From NCBI RefSeq assembly GCF_904842695.1, contig NZ_CAJGWQ010000005.1, forward strand, positions 81,718 to 145,717: DNA of 64,000 nucleotides. The letters are read 5' to 3'. The notes beneath the pieces were generated by a model. The model had not been told where the DNA came from and did not search any database. It saw nothing but the letters and a program-made list of their open reading frames with translations. Positions 24,990 through 33,120 of this stretch are shown piece by piece. The DNA is from Gulosibacter hominis. Its GTDB lineage: Bacteria > Actinomycetota > Actinomycetes > Actinomycetales > Microbacteriaceae. Each line of letters opens with the position of its first letter. Positions within the stretch are counted from its first letter, which is position 1. The position numbers and the translations under genes were made by a program.

Positions 24990-25018
24990 AGTGTACGCGC
25001 CCAACCGGTTAACTACAA
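24990..25018 (-). promoter_or_regulatory. tracrRNA promoter
   Basis: Reading leftward, TTGTAG (25013-25018) and TACACT (24990-24995) are spaced by 17 bp. Transcription would begin about 7 bases further on, right at the start of the 15-base anti-repeat. An alternative -10 (TAGTTA with TTGATC) lies slightly further upstream and fits less well. Confidence 0.6.
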
Positions 25019-25146
25019 GAGATCGCACAATCGATCAACGTTTCACCTTCCGGCTCCCTCTCGCGGTGGCGTAGGCACGGGTGGGGTGCACCGAGCCCCG
25101 CTCGGCAGTACAGCCACGACCAAAAGCTCAGAGCACCCCAGCTAAC

Positions 25147-26265
25147 TCACTTGATGAGCTTTGTCACTGCCGCAGCCGCCTCGATCACCTGCGCCTGATG
25201 TGGCAAGAGTTCGTGCGCGGGTGAGTCATCGAAACTCACACCAAACGGATCAACCACATCAGTTCGAGCGCCGCTCAATTCTTCGAGCACTGCGACACCG
25301 CAGAACGGCACATGCACAGGTGAATAACCGCCCTCATGAGCGAAAACTACTCGTCCGTTACAAACCTCGTCTGCCACGTTGAGAATTTCACGCGCAAACA
25401 TCCTGAACCCATCGGACGTAACCGTCATGCACCCCAGCGGGTCCAGCGCACTCGGGTCGAAACCGCTCGAGACAAATATAACTTCCGGTTTGAATTTCTG
25501 AATCGCTGGGACCGCTACCTGTCTGATGGCGTGCAAATAGCCGCCATTACCCGTGCCTGCGGGCAGCGGAATATTGATGTTGTATCCCTCGGCCGACTCA
25601 CCACCGATCTCACTGAGTTCGCCGCTTTCCTGCGGAAACAGCCGGTGCTGGTGCAGTGAGACGTGCAGCACATTTGGGTCGTCCCAAAAGATTCGCTGGG
25701 CGCCATTTCCATGGTGGACGTCGTAGTCAACAATTGCCACTCGCTCGATTCCTGTCGTGGCGCGCAAATGCTCGATAGCAATGCCGACGTTTGATAGGAG
25801 GCAGTAACCACGACCCAGGTCTGGCTCTGCGTGGTGCCCCGGCGGGCGTGTCAGTGCGTAAGCATTGTCAACGTCACCCCTAACCACGGCCTCAGCTGAA
25901 TGGATGAGGCCGCCAACAGCTAGACGCGCAATATCAAGAGACGTCGCACCAAACGGGGTCGCGCCATCGCCAGCGTCTCCGCCACGTCCGCTGCTTAGCT
26001 CAGCAAGACGAGCTAAGTAATCGGCTGTATGGACACGAAGAATCTCATCATCACTGGCGACACGTGCGGGAATGCGAACGAGTTCTTTGGAAAGCCCACT
26101 TACCTCGACCAGGCCAGCAAATCTCGCCTTAGATTCACTGCTTTCGAAGGCCTGATGTGGCTGGATAAATCCACCTGATGGCCAGATTCCCGCTGCGGTA
26201 CCAGTGTCATGCCACGCGAACCGCTCTTCCCACATGTAGCCAGTACGGCGAGTTGCAGATTTCAC
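25147..26265 (-). CDS. HDAC-family deacetylase (acetylpolyamine amidohydrolase-like)
   Basis: A 372-residue zinc amidohydrolase of the histone-deacetylase superfamily, class II-like. Conserved are the charge-relay pair His144-His145 (RPPGHHAEP), the zinc ligands Asp182 and His184 (VDYDVHHGNG) and Asp270 (SSGFDPS), and the late EGGY tyrosine. Bacterial members deacetylate acetylpolyamines or other N-acetyl small molecules. Its start overlaps the symporter stop by 4 bases, so it is the third gene of a leftward operon whose LacI-type operator is upstream. The combination suggests import then deacetylation of one compound; its identity is unknown. Confidence 0.85.
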   Translation of the reverse strand: MKSATRRTGYMWEERFAWHDTGTAAGIWPSGGFIQPHQAFESSESKARFAGLVEVSGLSKELVRIPARVASDDEILRVHTADYLARLAELSSGRGGDAGDGATPFGATSLDIARLAVGGLIHSAEAVVRGDVDNAYALTRPPGHHAEPDLGRGYCLLSNVGIAIEHLRATTGIERVAIVDYDVHHGNGAQRIFWDDPNVLHVSLHQHRLFPQESGELSEIGGESAEGYNINIPLPAGTGNGGYLHAIRQVAVPAIQKFKPEVIFVSSGFDPSALDPLGCMTVTSDGFRMFAREILNVADEVCNGRVVFAHEGGYSPVHVPFCGVAVLEELSGARTDVVDPFGVSFDDSPAHELLPHQAQVIEAAAAVTKLIK

Positions 26266-27785
26266 GACGTTACTCCTTCAGTTTTATTAGGTACTTGAAT
26301 TGCTTCGGTTCGCAGGCGGACGCTCTCGAATAGTTGATCGATGCGTTGCTGCTCGGCGCGAGAGTTGGGTTTGAACACGGTCAGCGCTATGTAGATGAGC
26401 GTGTTGACCATCAGGCCGGCTACGCCTGGCACGAGTCCCCCGAGCCAGGTAATCGAGATTGGATTGCTCAGATAGAAAAGAATGGCAGCGAGCAACCCGC
26501 CGATCATGCTGGCAGTGGCAGCGAGTGCTGTCCCGCGCCGCCAGAAAATGCCGAGGAACAGTGCAGGCGCCAGTTGCACAATTCCCTCGTACGACATCAT
26601 CGCCAGATTGACCAGTCCGCCAGTGATGTTGACCGTCAGCACCGTAGCTAGGGCGCACAGGAGTGTTAGCGCAGCCACGATTGTTTGTGCCAGTCGTGGG
26701 CTGCGACGTCCCGCTTCCACAGTTCTCGGAGCAATGTCGTTAGCTGCGATCGTGCCCAAGGCTTGCAGATTGGCCCCAACGTTGCCGAAGGTCGCACTAA
26801 TAACTGCCAGCCCTGCCAATGTGAGGGTGATCACTCCGCCAGCTGAGGCGACGATGAAGAACACATGGTCAGGTTTCTCCGAGACGCCGGGGAACTGTGA
26901 GGCCAGTAGTGCAAACATCATCAAAGTGAGGCCGAAGATGAGCAGGATTGGTGCTGCGCGGAGGGACGCCCGTTGAATTGTTCGCTCCGACTTGGAAGTG
27001 AAAAGTCGTACGAAGATATCTGGCCAGCACCATCCCCCCAGTGCGCCGGCAAGTATCAACGAGAAGAAATAGAGCGGCCCCAAATCTGACCCGAGACCTG
27101 GAATTGCAAAGAACGTTGACGGGATGCCTGAGAGATTAAAGCCGGTGGCGAGCATCCACACGATGAGTCCGAGTAGCAAGAGGCCGCCAAAGAGGTAGGC
27201 GACGATTCCTTGAACCATGTCGCCAATAACCACGCCGCGTGCGCCGTAACGAACCGTCCAGATCTGGCGAATTGCGATAACAACCGTGCCGACAACGAGG
27301 GCGCCAATGGGGTCCACAGCGCCGAATGAGAGGTACTCAAAAACGAGCGCGAGTGATTGCATTCCGAGTACAACCCAGGGCAGCGATGCCAAGAAACCAA
27401 TCACTGCGGCGGTGACTCGAACCGTTGAAGAGTTATAGCGAAGCCCCATGAGGTCGGCCTGAGTGCGTAGGTCGAAGGAATGGCCCCAAATACTCACCGG
27501 GCGCGCGAGCAGATACATCAGAACTGCGCCGAAGAGCGAGTACAGCACCATGTAGAAGCCAATTACTCCGGACGCAGCTGTCAGTCCAGCAAAACTAATA
27601 AAGACGGTGCCTGGGAGCCACGTGTTGACGAATGCCATCGCAGAGTACCAGGGGCCAAACGACCGACCACCCGTCGCGTAGTCAGACATAGAGCTGGCCG
27701 ATTTCGATCGTCGTTCGAGGACAATTCCGATGGCGACAAGCAGCAGAATCACGCTGCCGTAGCCGATCACCATTGACGTGTTCAC
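26262..27785 (-). CDS. sodium:solute symporter (SSS) family protein
   Basis: A 507-residue transporter with about thirteen predicted membrane helices. Family hallmarks include the N-terminal SDYATGGRSFGPWYSAMAFVNTWLPGTVF block and the AGALGGWCWPDIFVRLFTSKSE segment. It would use a sodium gradient to import an organic solute, probably the substrate of the deacetylase encoded next. It overlaps both the small DUF3311 gene upstream and the deacetylase gene downstream by 4 bases. Confidence 0.9.
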   Translation of the reverse strand: MNTSMVIGYGSVILLLVAIGIVLERRSKSASSMSDYATGGRSFGPWYSAMAFVNTWLPGTVFISFAGLTAASGVIGFYMVLYSLFGAVLMYLLARPVSIWGHSFDLRTQADLMGLRYNSSTVRVTAAVIGFLASLPWVVLGMQSLALVFEYLSFGAVDPIGALVVGTVVIAIRQIWTVRYGARGVVIGDMVQGIVAYLFGGLLLLGLIVWMLATGFNLSGIPSTFFAIPGLGSDLGPLYFFSLILAGALGGWCWPDIFVRLFTSKSERTIQRASLRAAPILLIFGLTLMMFALLASQFPGVSEKPDHVFFIVASAGGVITLTLAGLAVISATFGNVGANLQALGTIAANDIAPRTVEAGRRSPRLAQTIVAALTLLCALATVLTVNITGGLVNLAMMSYEGIVQLAPALFLGIFWRRGTALAATASMIGGLLAAILFYLSNPISITWLGGLVPGVAGLMVNTLIYIALTVFKPNSRAEQQRIDQLFESVRLRTEAIQVPNKTEGVTS

Positions 27786-28024
27786 GCCTCATCTCCAATC
27801 TCTGGGTGGGTTTGCGATGACTGGGGTGCAGTGGTCCGGTCGAGAACTAGAAGAGACAGGGCGAGCAGCAGGGGCACGCCGATCACATAGAGCATCGACA
27901 CCGTCGGTTTGCCAGCCACCAGCCACCAGTGCAGTGGAGGAAAGAGCAGCAAGAACGCATCGACTGCGACGATGATGCCAATGATTTTTTGGCGAGTTCG
28001 GGATGAAAGGTGAAGTTTGGACAC
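27782..28024 (-). CDS. small membrane protein, DUF3311-like symporter partner
   Basis: An 80-residue protein with two hydrophobic helices (IIGIIVAVDAFLLLFPPLHWWLVAG and SMLYVIGVPLLLALSLLVLD). Small DUF3311/YhdT-like proteins are often encoded directly before SSS transporters and are thought to be accessory subunits. The GTG start at 28024 is preceded by a perfect AAGGAGGT six bases away, which settles it. It is the first gene of the operon under the LacI-type operator. Confidence 0.75.
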   Translation of the reverse strand: MSKLHLSSRTRQKIIGIIVAVDAFLLLFPPLHWWLVAGKPTVSMLYVIGVPLLLALSLLVLDRTTAPQSSQTHPEIGDEA

Positions 28025-28050
28025 TCGGCACCTCCTTGTGCAAGAGTTAA

Positions 28051-28064
28051 CTGAATCGATTCAG
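28051..28064. promoter_or_regulatory. LacI-family operator
   Basis: CTGAATCGATTCAG is a perfect 14-bp palindrome with the central CG typical of LacI/GalR operators. It lies in the short gap between the divergent symporter operon (start 28024) and the LacI-type gene (start 28133), so it probably mediates both operon control and autoregulation. Confidence 0.75.
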
Positions 28065-28132
28065 ATTGTCTGAAGTCTGGCATGTAAGTGGTATCCGCGC
28101 AACTCCGCTCCGAAAGGCATAGGATTCCCGGC

Positions 28133-29128
28133 ATGGCACAGGAACGGGTGACGATCGCTGATATTGCGCGCGAGGTCGGCTTATCAGTCGGTACGGTTTC
28201 GAACGCGCTGAATGGTCGCAGGCCGCAGGTCTCAGAGCGAACAATTGAAAAGGTGGTGGCCGCTGCCAACCGGCTGGGTTATCGAGGTAACAGTGCCGCT
28301 GCCGCGCTGCGCACCGGGCGCTATGGCGCAGTGAGTCTGCATCTTCCCGAGTCGGTGCGCTCGCTCAGTTTCTACATGGAGTTCACCTTCGGGGTTGAAC
28401 ATGCGGTCTCGAGGGCCGACTTCGACCTGGTGCTTGTTAGCTCGGACCGCAAAAGTAAGACCTCACCGGTGAGTGTTGATGGCGCAATCGTCGTCGACTG
28501 GACACCGAAACTTCGCGCCCCTCGACTGCTTCATGATGCGGGTGTTCCCATTCTTGCGGCTGGACGCCAAGCCTCCGACCTCGTCGAGTCGACCCCCACG
28601 CAAACCATTTGGGTGAACTATGCACCCTTGGTTTCGCAGATCGTTTCGGCAGCCGAAAAATCGGGCGCGAAACGGTTTGCGATGATTGCACCTGATGACT
28701 CGTTGCGCTCAGACTGGGCCGTATCGATCGTTGAGGGCTTCAACCGAGCTGTCGAAGAGCTGGGGGTTCCCGGGTATGTTGTCCACATACCAGTGACAGC
28801 ATCTCCCGCGAAAATTATTGAGACTGCCTTGTCGCTGTGTGAGGCAGAGAGTCCCGACTGCGTGATCTTTGGTCCCCAGCGGTTCGCTGGTATCGCAAAG
28901 CTCCATCTTGGATGGGGCGTGCCGGGCAGCAGGGTCCCTTATCTGGCTTCGTGTGCGGGAGATCCGCTGAGCGAACTGAGTGACGATGCGCTCACCTCAA
29001 TCAGCGCGGCTCCCTGGGAATTTGGCGAGCGCTGCGGCAAAAGTATCGTCGATATTCTGGGCGGCGCTGAGTTTCCGAAGATGCGAGAGCATCCCGCCAA
29101 AATCATCTGGGGCGAGCACTGGGCGTAA
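28133..29128 (+). CDS. LacI-family transcriptional regulator
   Basis: A 331-residue repressor. The N-terminal HTH reads VTIADIAREVGLSVGTVSNALNGRRPQVSERTIEKV, followed by the hinge helix (NSAAAALRTG). The rest is a periplasmic-binding-protein-like ligand domain, somewhat diverged. The ATG at 28133 gives the standard N-terminus; an upstream in-frame ATG at 28088 would add 15 residues and crowd the operator. It is divergent from the symporter-deacetylase operon, with a perfect palindrome between, and is the likely ligand-responsive repressor of that operon. Confidence 0.9.
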   Translation: MAQERVTIADIAREVGLSVGTVSNALNGRRPQVSERTIEKVVAAANRLGYRGNSAAAALRTGRYGAVSLHLPESVRSLSFYMEFTFGVEHAVSRADFDLVLVSSDRKSKTSPVSVDGAIVVDWTPKLRAPRLLHDAGVPILAAGRQASDLVESTPTQTIWVNYAPLVSQIVSAAEKSGAKRFAMIAPDDSLRSDWAVSIVEGFNRAVEELGVPGYVVHIPVTASPAKIIETALSLCEAESPDCVIFGPQRFAGIAKLHLGWGVPGSRVPYLASCAGDPLSELSDDALTSISAAPWEFGERCGKSIVDILGGAEFPKMREHPAKIIWGEHWA

Positions 29129-29136
29129 CCGCGCAG

Positions 29137-29985
29137 CTAACCCCGCAACCATTCCCGCAGGTCGCGCGCCACCGACATCGCGGTGAAGCCGCTGGTGCGC
29201 GGGTTGGTGGGTGACGGTGCATTCAAAAAATGAAACTCGCAGGTGCCGGCGCGACCCGAAGTGCGGATCAGATGCTCACTCAGCGTCGCCGCTGCATCCG
29301 CCACAATTGTCACCTGCACCCGCTCGAGCGCGCGCTCCAGATTCGCAACCCGATCAGCAAGCGATGCATCCTTTGGCAACAAATCCTGCGTCGCCCACGC
29401 CAGCGCCACCGACACATTCACATTCGACGGGAACTTCTTAATCGCTTCGGTCGGTGTTCCTACAAACAGCTCCAGCGGCCCATCCGCCTCGGTCAACATC
29501 TCCAGCCGCTCAGCCTCAGCCTCACTCATCCACGGCTGCACGAGCGCCCGCGCCAGCTTCGAAGTGCGCAGCGTCACCTCATCAACACCGCCAGCCTGCG
29601 ACGCCGCAGCCAGCGCATCAAAACCACCGATCGCGCCATTGGTCACCACAAGCTTGCCGGGGCCGCCGAGCAGGTCGCGCCGCGCATCCTCGTGCGCCAG
29701 CGCACCAACGCTGGTGAGAATCAAATCACGCCCGGATGCGATCACCCGCGGCCCCATTGCCATCGCAGCAGCAACTCCGGCGCACTCCACCACCACATCC
29801 GCCTCGGCCAGCGCCTCGTCGAGCCGTTCAGCAACATACAGCGGATACGCCGGGTCGCCATGCTTGCTGGGATCGCGCACCACCGCGCCACAAATGTGCA
29901 CCTCGCCGCGGGAAATCTCCGGCGAAAGCAGGCGGATGAGATCGTGAGCGATGGCGCCGTGGCCCAGCAGCAGAACGTTCGTCAT
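29137..29985 (-). CDS. aspartate dehydrogenase-like NAD(P)-dependent oxidoreductase
   Basis: A 282-residue protein with the Rossmann fingerprint GHGAIA at the N-terminus and the family block VVTNGAIGGFDAL (compare SGAIGGLD in NadX). C-terminal FPSNVNVSVALAWA also fits. Enzymes of this family convert aspartate to iminoaspartate or oxaloacetate using NAD(P); some are cofactor-biosynthesis enzymes, others are amino-acid dehydrogenases. No nadA or nadC neighbours are seen, so an NAD-biosynthesis role is not supported by context. It is convergent with the LacI gene, with only 8 bp between them. Confidence 0.75.
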   Translation of the reverse strand: MTNVLLLGHGAIAHDLIRLLSPEISRGEVHICGAVVRDPSKHGDPAYPLYVAERLDEALAEADVVVECAGVAAAMAMGPRVIASGRDLILTSVGALAHEDARRDLLGGPGKLVVTNGAIGGFDALAAASQAGGVDEVTLRTSKLARALVQPWMSEAEAERLEMLTEADGPLELFVGTPTEAIKKFPSNVNVSVALAWATQDLLPKDASLADRVANLERALERVQVTIVADAAATLSEHLIRTSGRAGTCEFHFLNAPSPTNPRTSGFTAMSVARDLREWLRG

Positions 29986-30098
29986 GACTTCACCCTAACG
30001 GGCAGCAGTCAGCGGCAACCGCAAAAAGCTCGGCAACTGTGAACGACTCTCAGTAAATGGCATACATTTTCTATCGCGCTGGGGGCAAGATTAACGCC

Positions 30099-31253
30099 AT
30101 GCAAAAAATTCGATCGCTGATCGATCCGCCCCGCATCACGGGGCTCGATCTGGCTCGCGCACTCGCCATCATCGGCATGATTTTCGCTCACATGGCACTC
30201 GTGCCCGAGCTGCAGCTCGCGAAACCCGAAACCTGGCCCGGCATCATCCACGGGTTCACCTCACTGCTATTCGCATTTCTCGCCGGCGCCTCGGTCGCGC
30301 TCATGACCGGCGGTAGTTCGCGCCCCGACATCGAACAACTCCCCAAACTTCGGCTGCGCCTGGTCGGTCGCGGCACGGTGATTTTCGCGATCGGACTCTT
30401 TCTCGAAGCGCTCGGCACCCCCATCGCCATCATCCTGCCGATCTTCGGGCTGCTCTACCTCGCGCTGCTGCCATTTATTCGGATGCAGCGGCACTTCCTC
30501 ATCATCTGGGCCGCGGCACTCATGGTGTTCGCGCCGATGCTCGTGCAGCTGTTGCAATTGAGCGCGCCCTACGCGGCGGGGCTCGCATTCGTGTTCTACG
30601 GTCACTATCCGCTGCACGCCTGGCTGGCGATGGCGCTATTCGGGATGGCACTGGGCCGCTTCGACCTGCGCAGTCGCAAACTCGCAAGCATCGCGCTGCT
30701 CGCCGGAGTGGTCATCACCATCGCCGGATTCGCGCTCGCATCCCTCACCCCGGAAGGTGCCGGCCAACCGCCGGAATACACAGGCCTCTCGAGCAGTAGC
30801 GGCTCGTGGTCGGCCTACGACGAACTTCCCACCGATGACGACTTCGAACACTCACCGCTCGCGGGGGTGCTCGCGGGACTCACCAACAGCCTGCCGCACA
30901 CCGGCGGCAGCCTCGAAATCTTCCTCGGCCTGGGAGTGAGCCTGGCGGTGGTCGGGCTGTGCCTGCTTATCGGCAGCACCGGGATGCGCTGGGTCACGTT
31001 GCCGTTCACGGCGCTCGGATCGATGCCGCTGACGGTCTATTCGCTGCACGTTGTCGTCTACCTCGTGGTGTACGGCAACACCAACCTCAGCGACTGGATC
31101 GGCCCGCTTGAGGGCGACCCGACCGCGCTGATTGTCACGCTCGCGTTCTTGATGGGGTGCACGGCGTGGGCGCTCACGGTTGGTCGCGGCCCGCTCGAGT
31201 CGCTGATGCGCACCGCCGGGCTCGCCACCTCGGGCGAGCTGCGTTCAGAGTAG
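30099..31253 (+). CDS. DUF418/DUF1624-like integral membrane protein
   Basis: A protein of about 384 residues with roughly ten hydrophobic helices. The opening RITGLDLARALAIIGMIFAHMA is the typical start of DUF418/DUF1624 (heparan-alpha-glucosaminide acetyltransferase-like) membrane proteins, and the end GSMPLTVYSLHVVVYLV also fits. Some relatives transfer acyl groups across the membrane; activity here is unknown. Start choice between ATG 30099 and ATG 30057 is uncertain; the later one places the family N-terminus correctly. It stands alone. Confidence 0.75.
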   Translation: MQKIRSLIDPPRITGLDLARALAIIGMIFAHMALVPELQLAKPETWPGIIHGFTSLLFAFLAGASVALMTGGSSRPDIEQLPKLRLRLVGRGTVIFAIGLFLEALGTPIAIILPIFGLLYLALLPFIRMQRHFLIIWAAALMVFAPMLVQLLQLSAPYAAGLAFVFYGHYPLHAWLAMALFGMALGRFDLRSRKLASIALLAGVVITIAGFALASLTPEGAGQPPEYTGLSSSSGSWSAYDELPTDDDFEHSPLAGVLAGLTNSLPHTGGSLEIFLGLGVSLAVVGLCLLIGSTGMRWVTLPFTALGSMPLTVYSLHVVVYLVVYGNTNLSDWIGPLEGDPTALIVTLAFLMGCTAWALTVGRGPLESLMRTAGLATSGELRSE

Positions 31254-31270
31254 TGGGTGTGGCAGCGGGT

Positions 31271-31332
31271 TTAATTATGCGTAACCGGTGGATCACATCC
31301 CATGCATAATTAATCTGCAGGTTAATTATGCG
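31271..31332. promoter_or_regulatory. three-copy TTAATTATGC operator
   Basis: TTAATTATGCG occurs at 31271-31281 and 31322-31332, and its near-exact inverse TGCATAATTAA at 31303-31313, all within the 100 bp upstream of the AlbA_2-type gene. The AT-rich motif stands out in a GC-rich genome. It is a likely binding site for that gene's own winged-helix product or another repressor. Confidence 0.6.
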
Positions 31333-31356
31333 CTGTGTGGATCAGGGGGTAGCGCG

Positions 31357-33108
31357 ATGATTAACGATCCAGTTCGTCAGGCGGTAGCTGCTGTTTTGCA
31401 GCGGCTGGAGAACGGTGAGCACGTCACCGGAAGTGTCGAAGGCCCGCACCTCGACCTGAAAGAAGAAGCCGGACGGCGGAACGGGTCGAAAACCATACTG
31501 CCGGGGACCCCCAGATCGAATGAAGTAGCAAAACAGCTGGCGCAGGAAGCCTCCTGTATGGCGAACACCCCTGGAGGGGGTGCGCTGATTGTCGGAGTCG
31601 CAGATGATGGCGAACTTGTCGGTGCAGCAACCGATGCTGATTGGTTGCGCAAGCGAATCTACGAGCTGACCGACCGTCGACTGACTGTTGAGTGCATTGA
31701 ACAGGTGATTTCAGGCGTACGGCTCCTGATCATCGTGGCCCCGGAAGCGCTCGAACCGATCCGTTACGGGGGTCGTATTCGATGGCGAGTGGGTGACAGT
31801 TGTGTCGAGATCGATGCAGCTGCGTGGCACGCCCGTCGGCTTGACCTGCTGAACTTCGATTGGTCGGAACAGTCTTCTGAGGTTGGTCTTGACGAGGTTC
31901 GGGCTCGCGCGCTCGAAATTGCCCGAGACTATCTCCGAGACCGCGGTGACTCAAAAGGAGAAGACCTGGCCAACGCTCATGACGCAGATTTACTCCGGCG
32001 CCTTGGGCTAGTCACGCCAACCGGAAAACTCACAAATGCGGGGGCAATCGCATTTACGGCACTCGACTTCTCTCCGATCGATTATCTTCGCCGCGAGTAT
32101 GCAGGCGGGGACAGTCTGACACGCATGAATCGCAAGGGAATCTCGGCGATCGAAGCGCTCCATGAGACATTCCAACTGTTGGATGTCTATAACCCCGTTC
32201 GGCACGTGCAAGCTGGACTCGTGATGCGTCAGCTGCCCGCGCTGCCTCGGCTTGCGATGCGCGAAGCGATCGTTAACGGTATGACGCATCGGAACTGGCA
32301 ATCACACGACTCAACGCTTATCGAACATATCGGCGGCACGCTCCGCGTCACGAGTCCTGGCGGTTTTGTCGGAGGTGTAAACGAGACAAACATTATTTCG
32401 CATCCATCGCGCTCACGAAATACATCACTTGCGCACCTCTTCTCACTGCTGGGGATCGCCGAGCGTGAGGGCATCGGAGTTGACCGCATGGTTCGCGAGA
32501 TGCTCCGACTGGGCTACTCAGCACCAGTTTTTTCTCAACTGGATGCGGCTGCGGCTGTCCGAACAACACTCATTGGTGACGTCCCAGACAAAATCTGGAT
32601 CGAATTTCTCGACGCTATCGAGCCAGCAACCGCCGGGAAGGATTTGAACCAGCTCATCATTCTTGATGCTCTGGCACGAAAGGGTTGGGTAGAGCTTCGT
32701 GAAGCAGCTGCTGCCATTCAGCTTCCGCGACAAGAAGCCGAACTGGCGATCCGCAGTCTCGCCGTCGCCAGTTTTAGGGGTGAACGCATTATCCAGCCCG
32801 TTAAAGGGGCTCCTGCAGGTAGTGAACCAGTTTGGTGTTTGGGCACAGCGGTTCGTAAATACTTGGAACGCGGATGGCTCGAATACGAAAGTGCCCGTCA
32901 TCTGCCTGACCGAACCGAGACCGCGCTCAGCTACGCGCGTTACCGAGGAAGGATCAGTAGCACCGAGCTCGGGTCAATTATGGGTGTTCAACCCAGCAAC
33001 CTCAGTGCGACGCTGAAACATCTCGCAGAGCAGGGTGATCTTGCGCCGTCAAATGAGTCTGGCCGTGGACAGGGGTTCCACTACCTGGCAGTGGAACCCC
33101 GCCCCTAA
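31357..33108 (+). CDS. AlbA_2/Schlafen-type ATP-binding regulator
   Basis: A 583-residue protein. The N-terminal 130 residues form an AlbA_2 (Schlafen-like) domain (HLDLKEEAG, ANTPGGGALIVGVADDGELVGA). The middle has a GHKL-like ATPase segment (MREAIVNGMTHRNW, LRVTSPGGF, IGVDRMVREML). The C-terminus contains winged-helix-like segments (ISSTELGSIMGVQPSNLSATLKHLAEQGDL). Such proteins are annotated as transcriptional regulators, and some relatives occur near defence genes. The ATG at 31357 is preceded by AGGGGG; an upstream in-frame ATG at 31288 lies among the operator repeats. Codon use is less GC-biased than in neighbours, hinting at transfer. Confidence 0.8.
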   Translation: MINDPVRQAVAAVLQRLENGEHVTGSVEGPHLDLKEEAGRRNGSKTILPGTPRSNEVAKQLAQEASCMANTPGGGALIVGVADDGELVGAATDADWLRKRIYELTDRRLTVECIEQVISGVRLLIIVAPEALEPIRYGGRIRWRVGDSCVEIDAAAWHARRLDLLNFDWSEQSSEVGLDEVRARALEIARDYLRDRGDSKGEDLANAHDADLLRRLGLVTPTGKLTNAGAIAFTALDFSPIDYLRREYAGGDSLTRMNRKGISAIEALHETFQLLDVYNPVRHVQAGLVMRQLPALPRLAMREAIVNGMTHRNWQSHDSTLIEHIGGTLRVTSPGGFVGGVNETNIISHPSRSRNTSLAHLFSLLGIAEREGIGVDRMVREMLRLGYSAPVFSQLDAAAAVRTTLIGDVPDKIWIEFLDAIEPATAGKDLNQLIILDALARKGWVELREAAAAIQLPRQEAELAIRSLAVASFRGERIIQPVKGAPAGSEPVWCLGTAVRKYLERGWLEYESARHLPDRTETALSYARYRGRISSTELGSIMGVQPSNLSATLKHLAEQGDLAPSNESGRGQGFHYLAVEPRP

Positions 33109-33120
33109 CATCCGTGACAG

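Noticed and set aside
24689..25012. A rightward frame covering the tracrRNA and cas9 start
   Set aside because: The anti-repeat, terminator and Cas9 N-terminus explain this stretch on the opposite strand.
25091..25105. Small hairpin CCGAGC/GCTCGG as a terminator of the deacetylase operon
   Set aside because: Only a 6-bp stem with no T-tract; too weak to claim.
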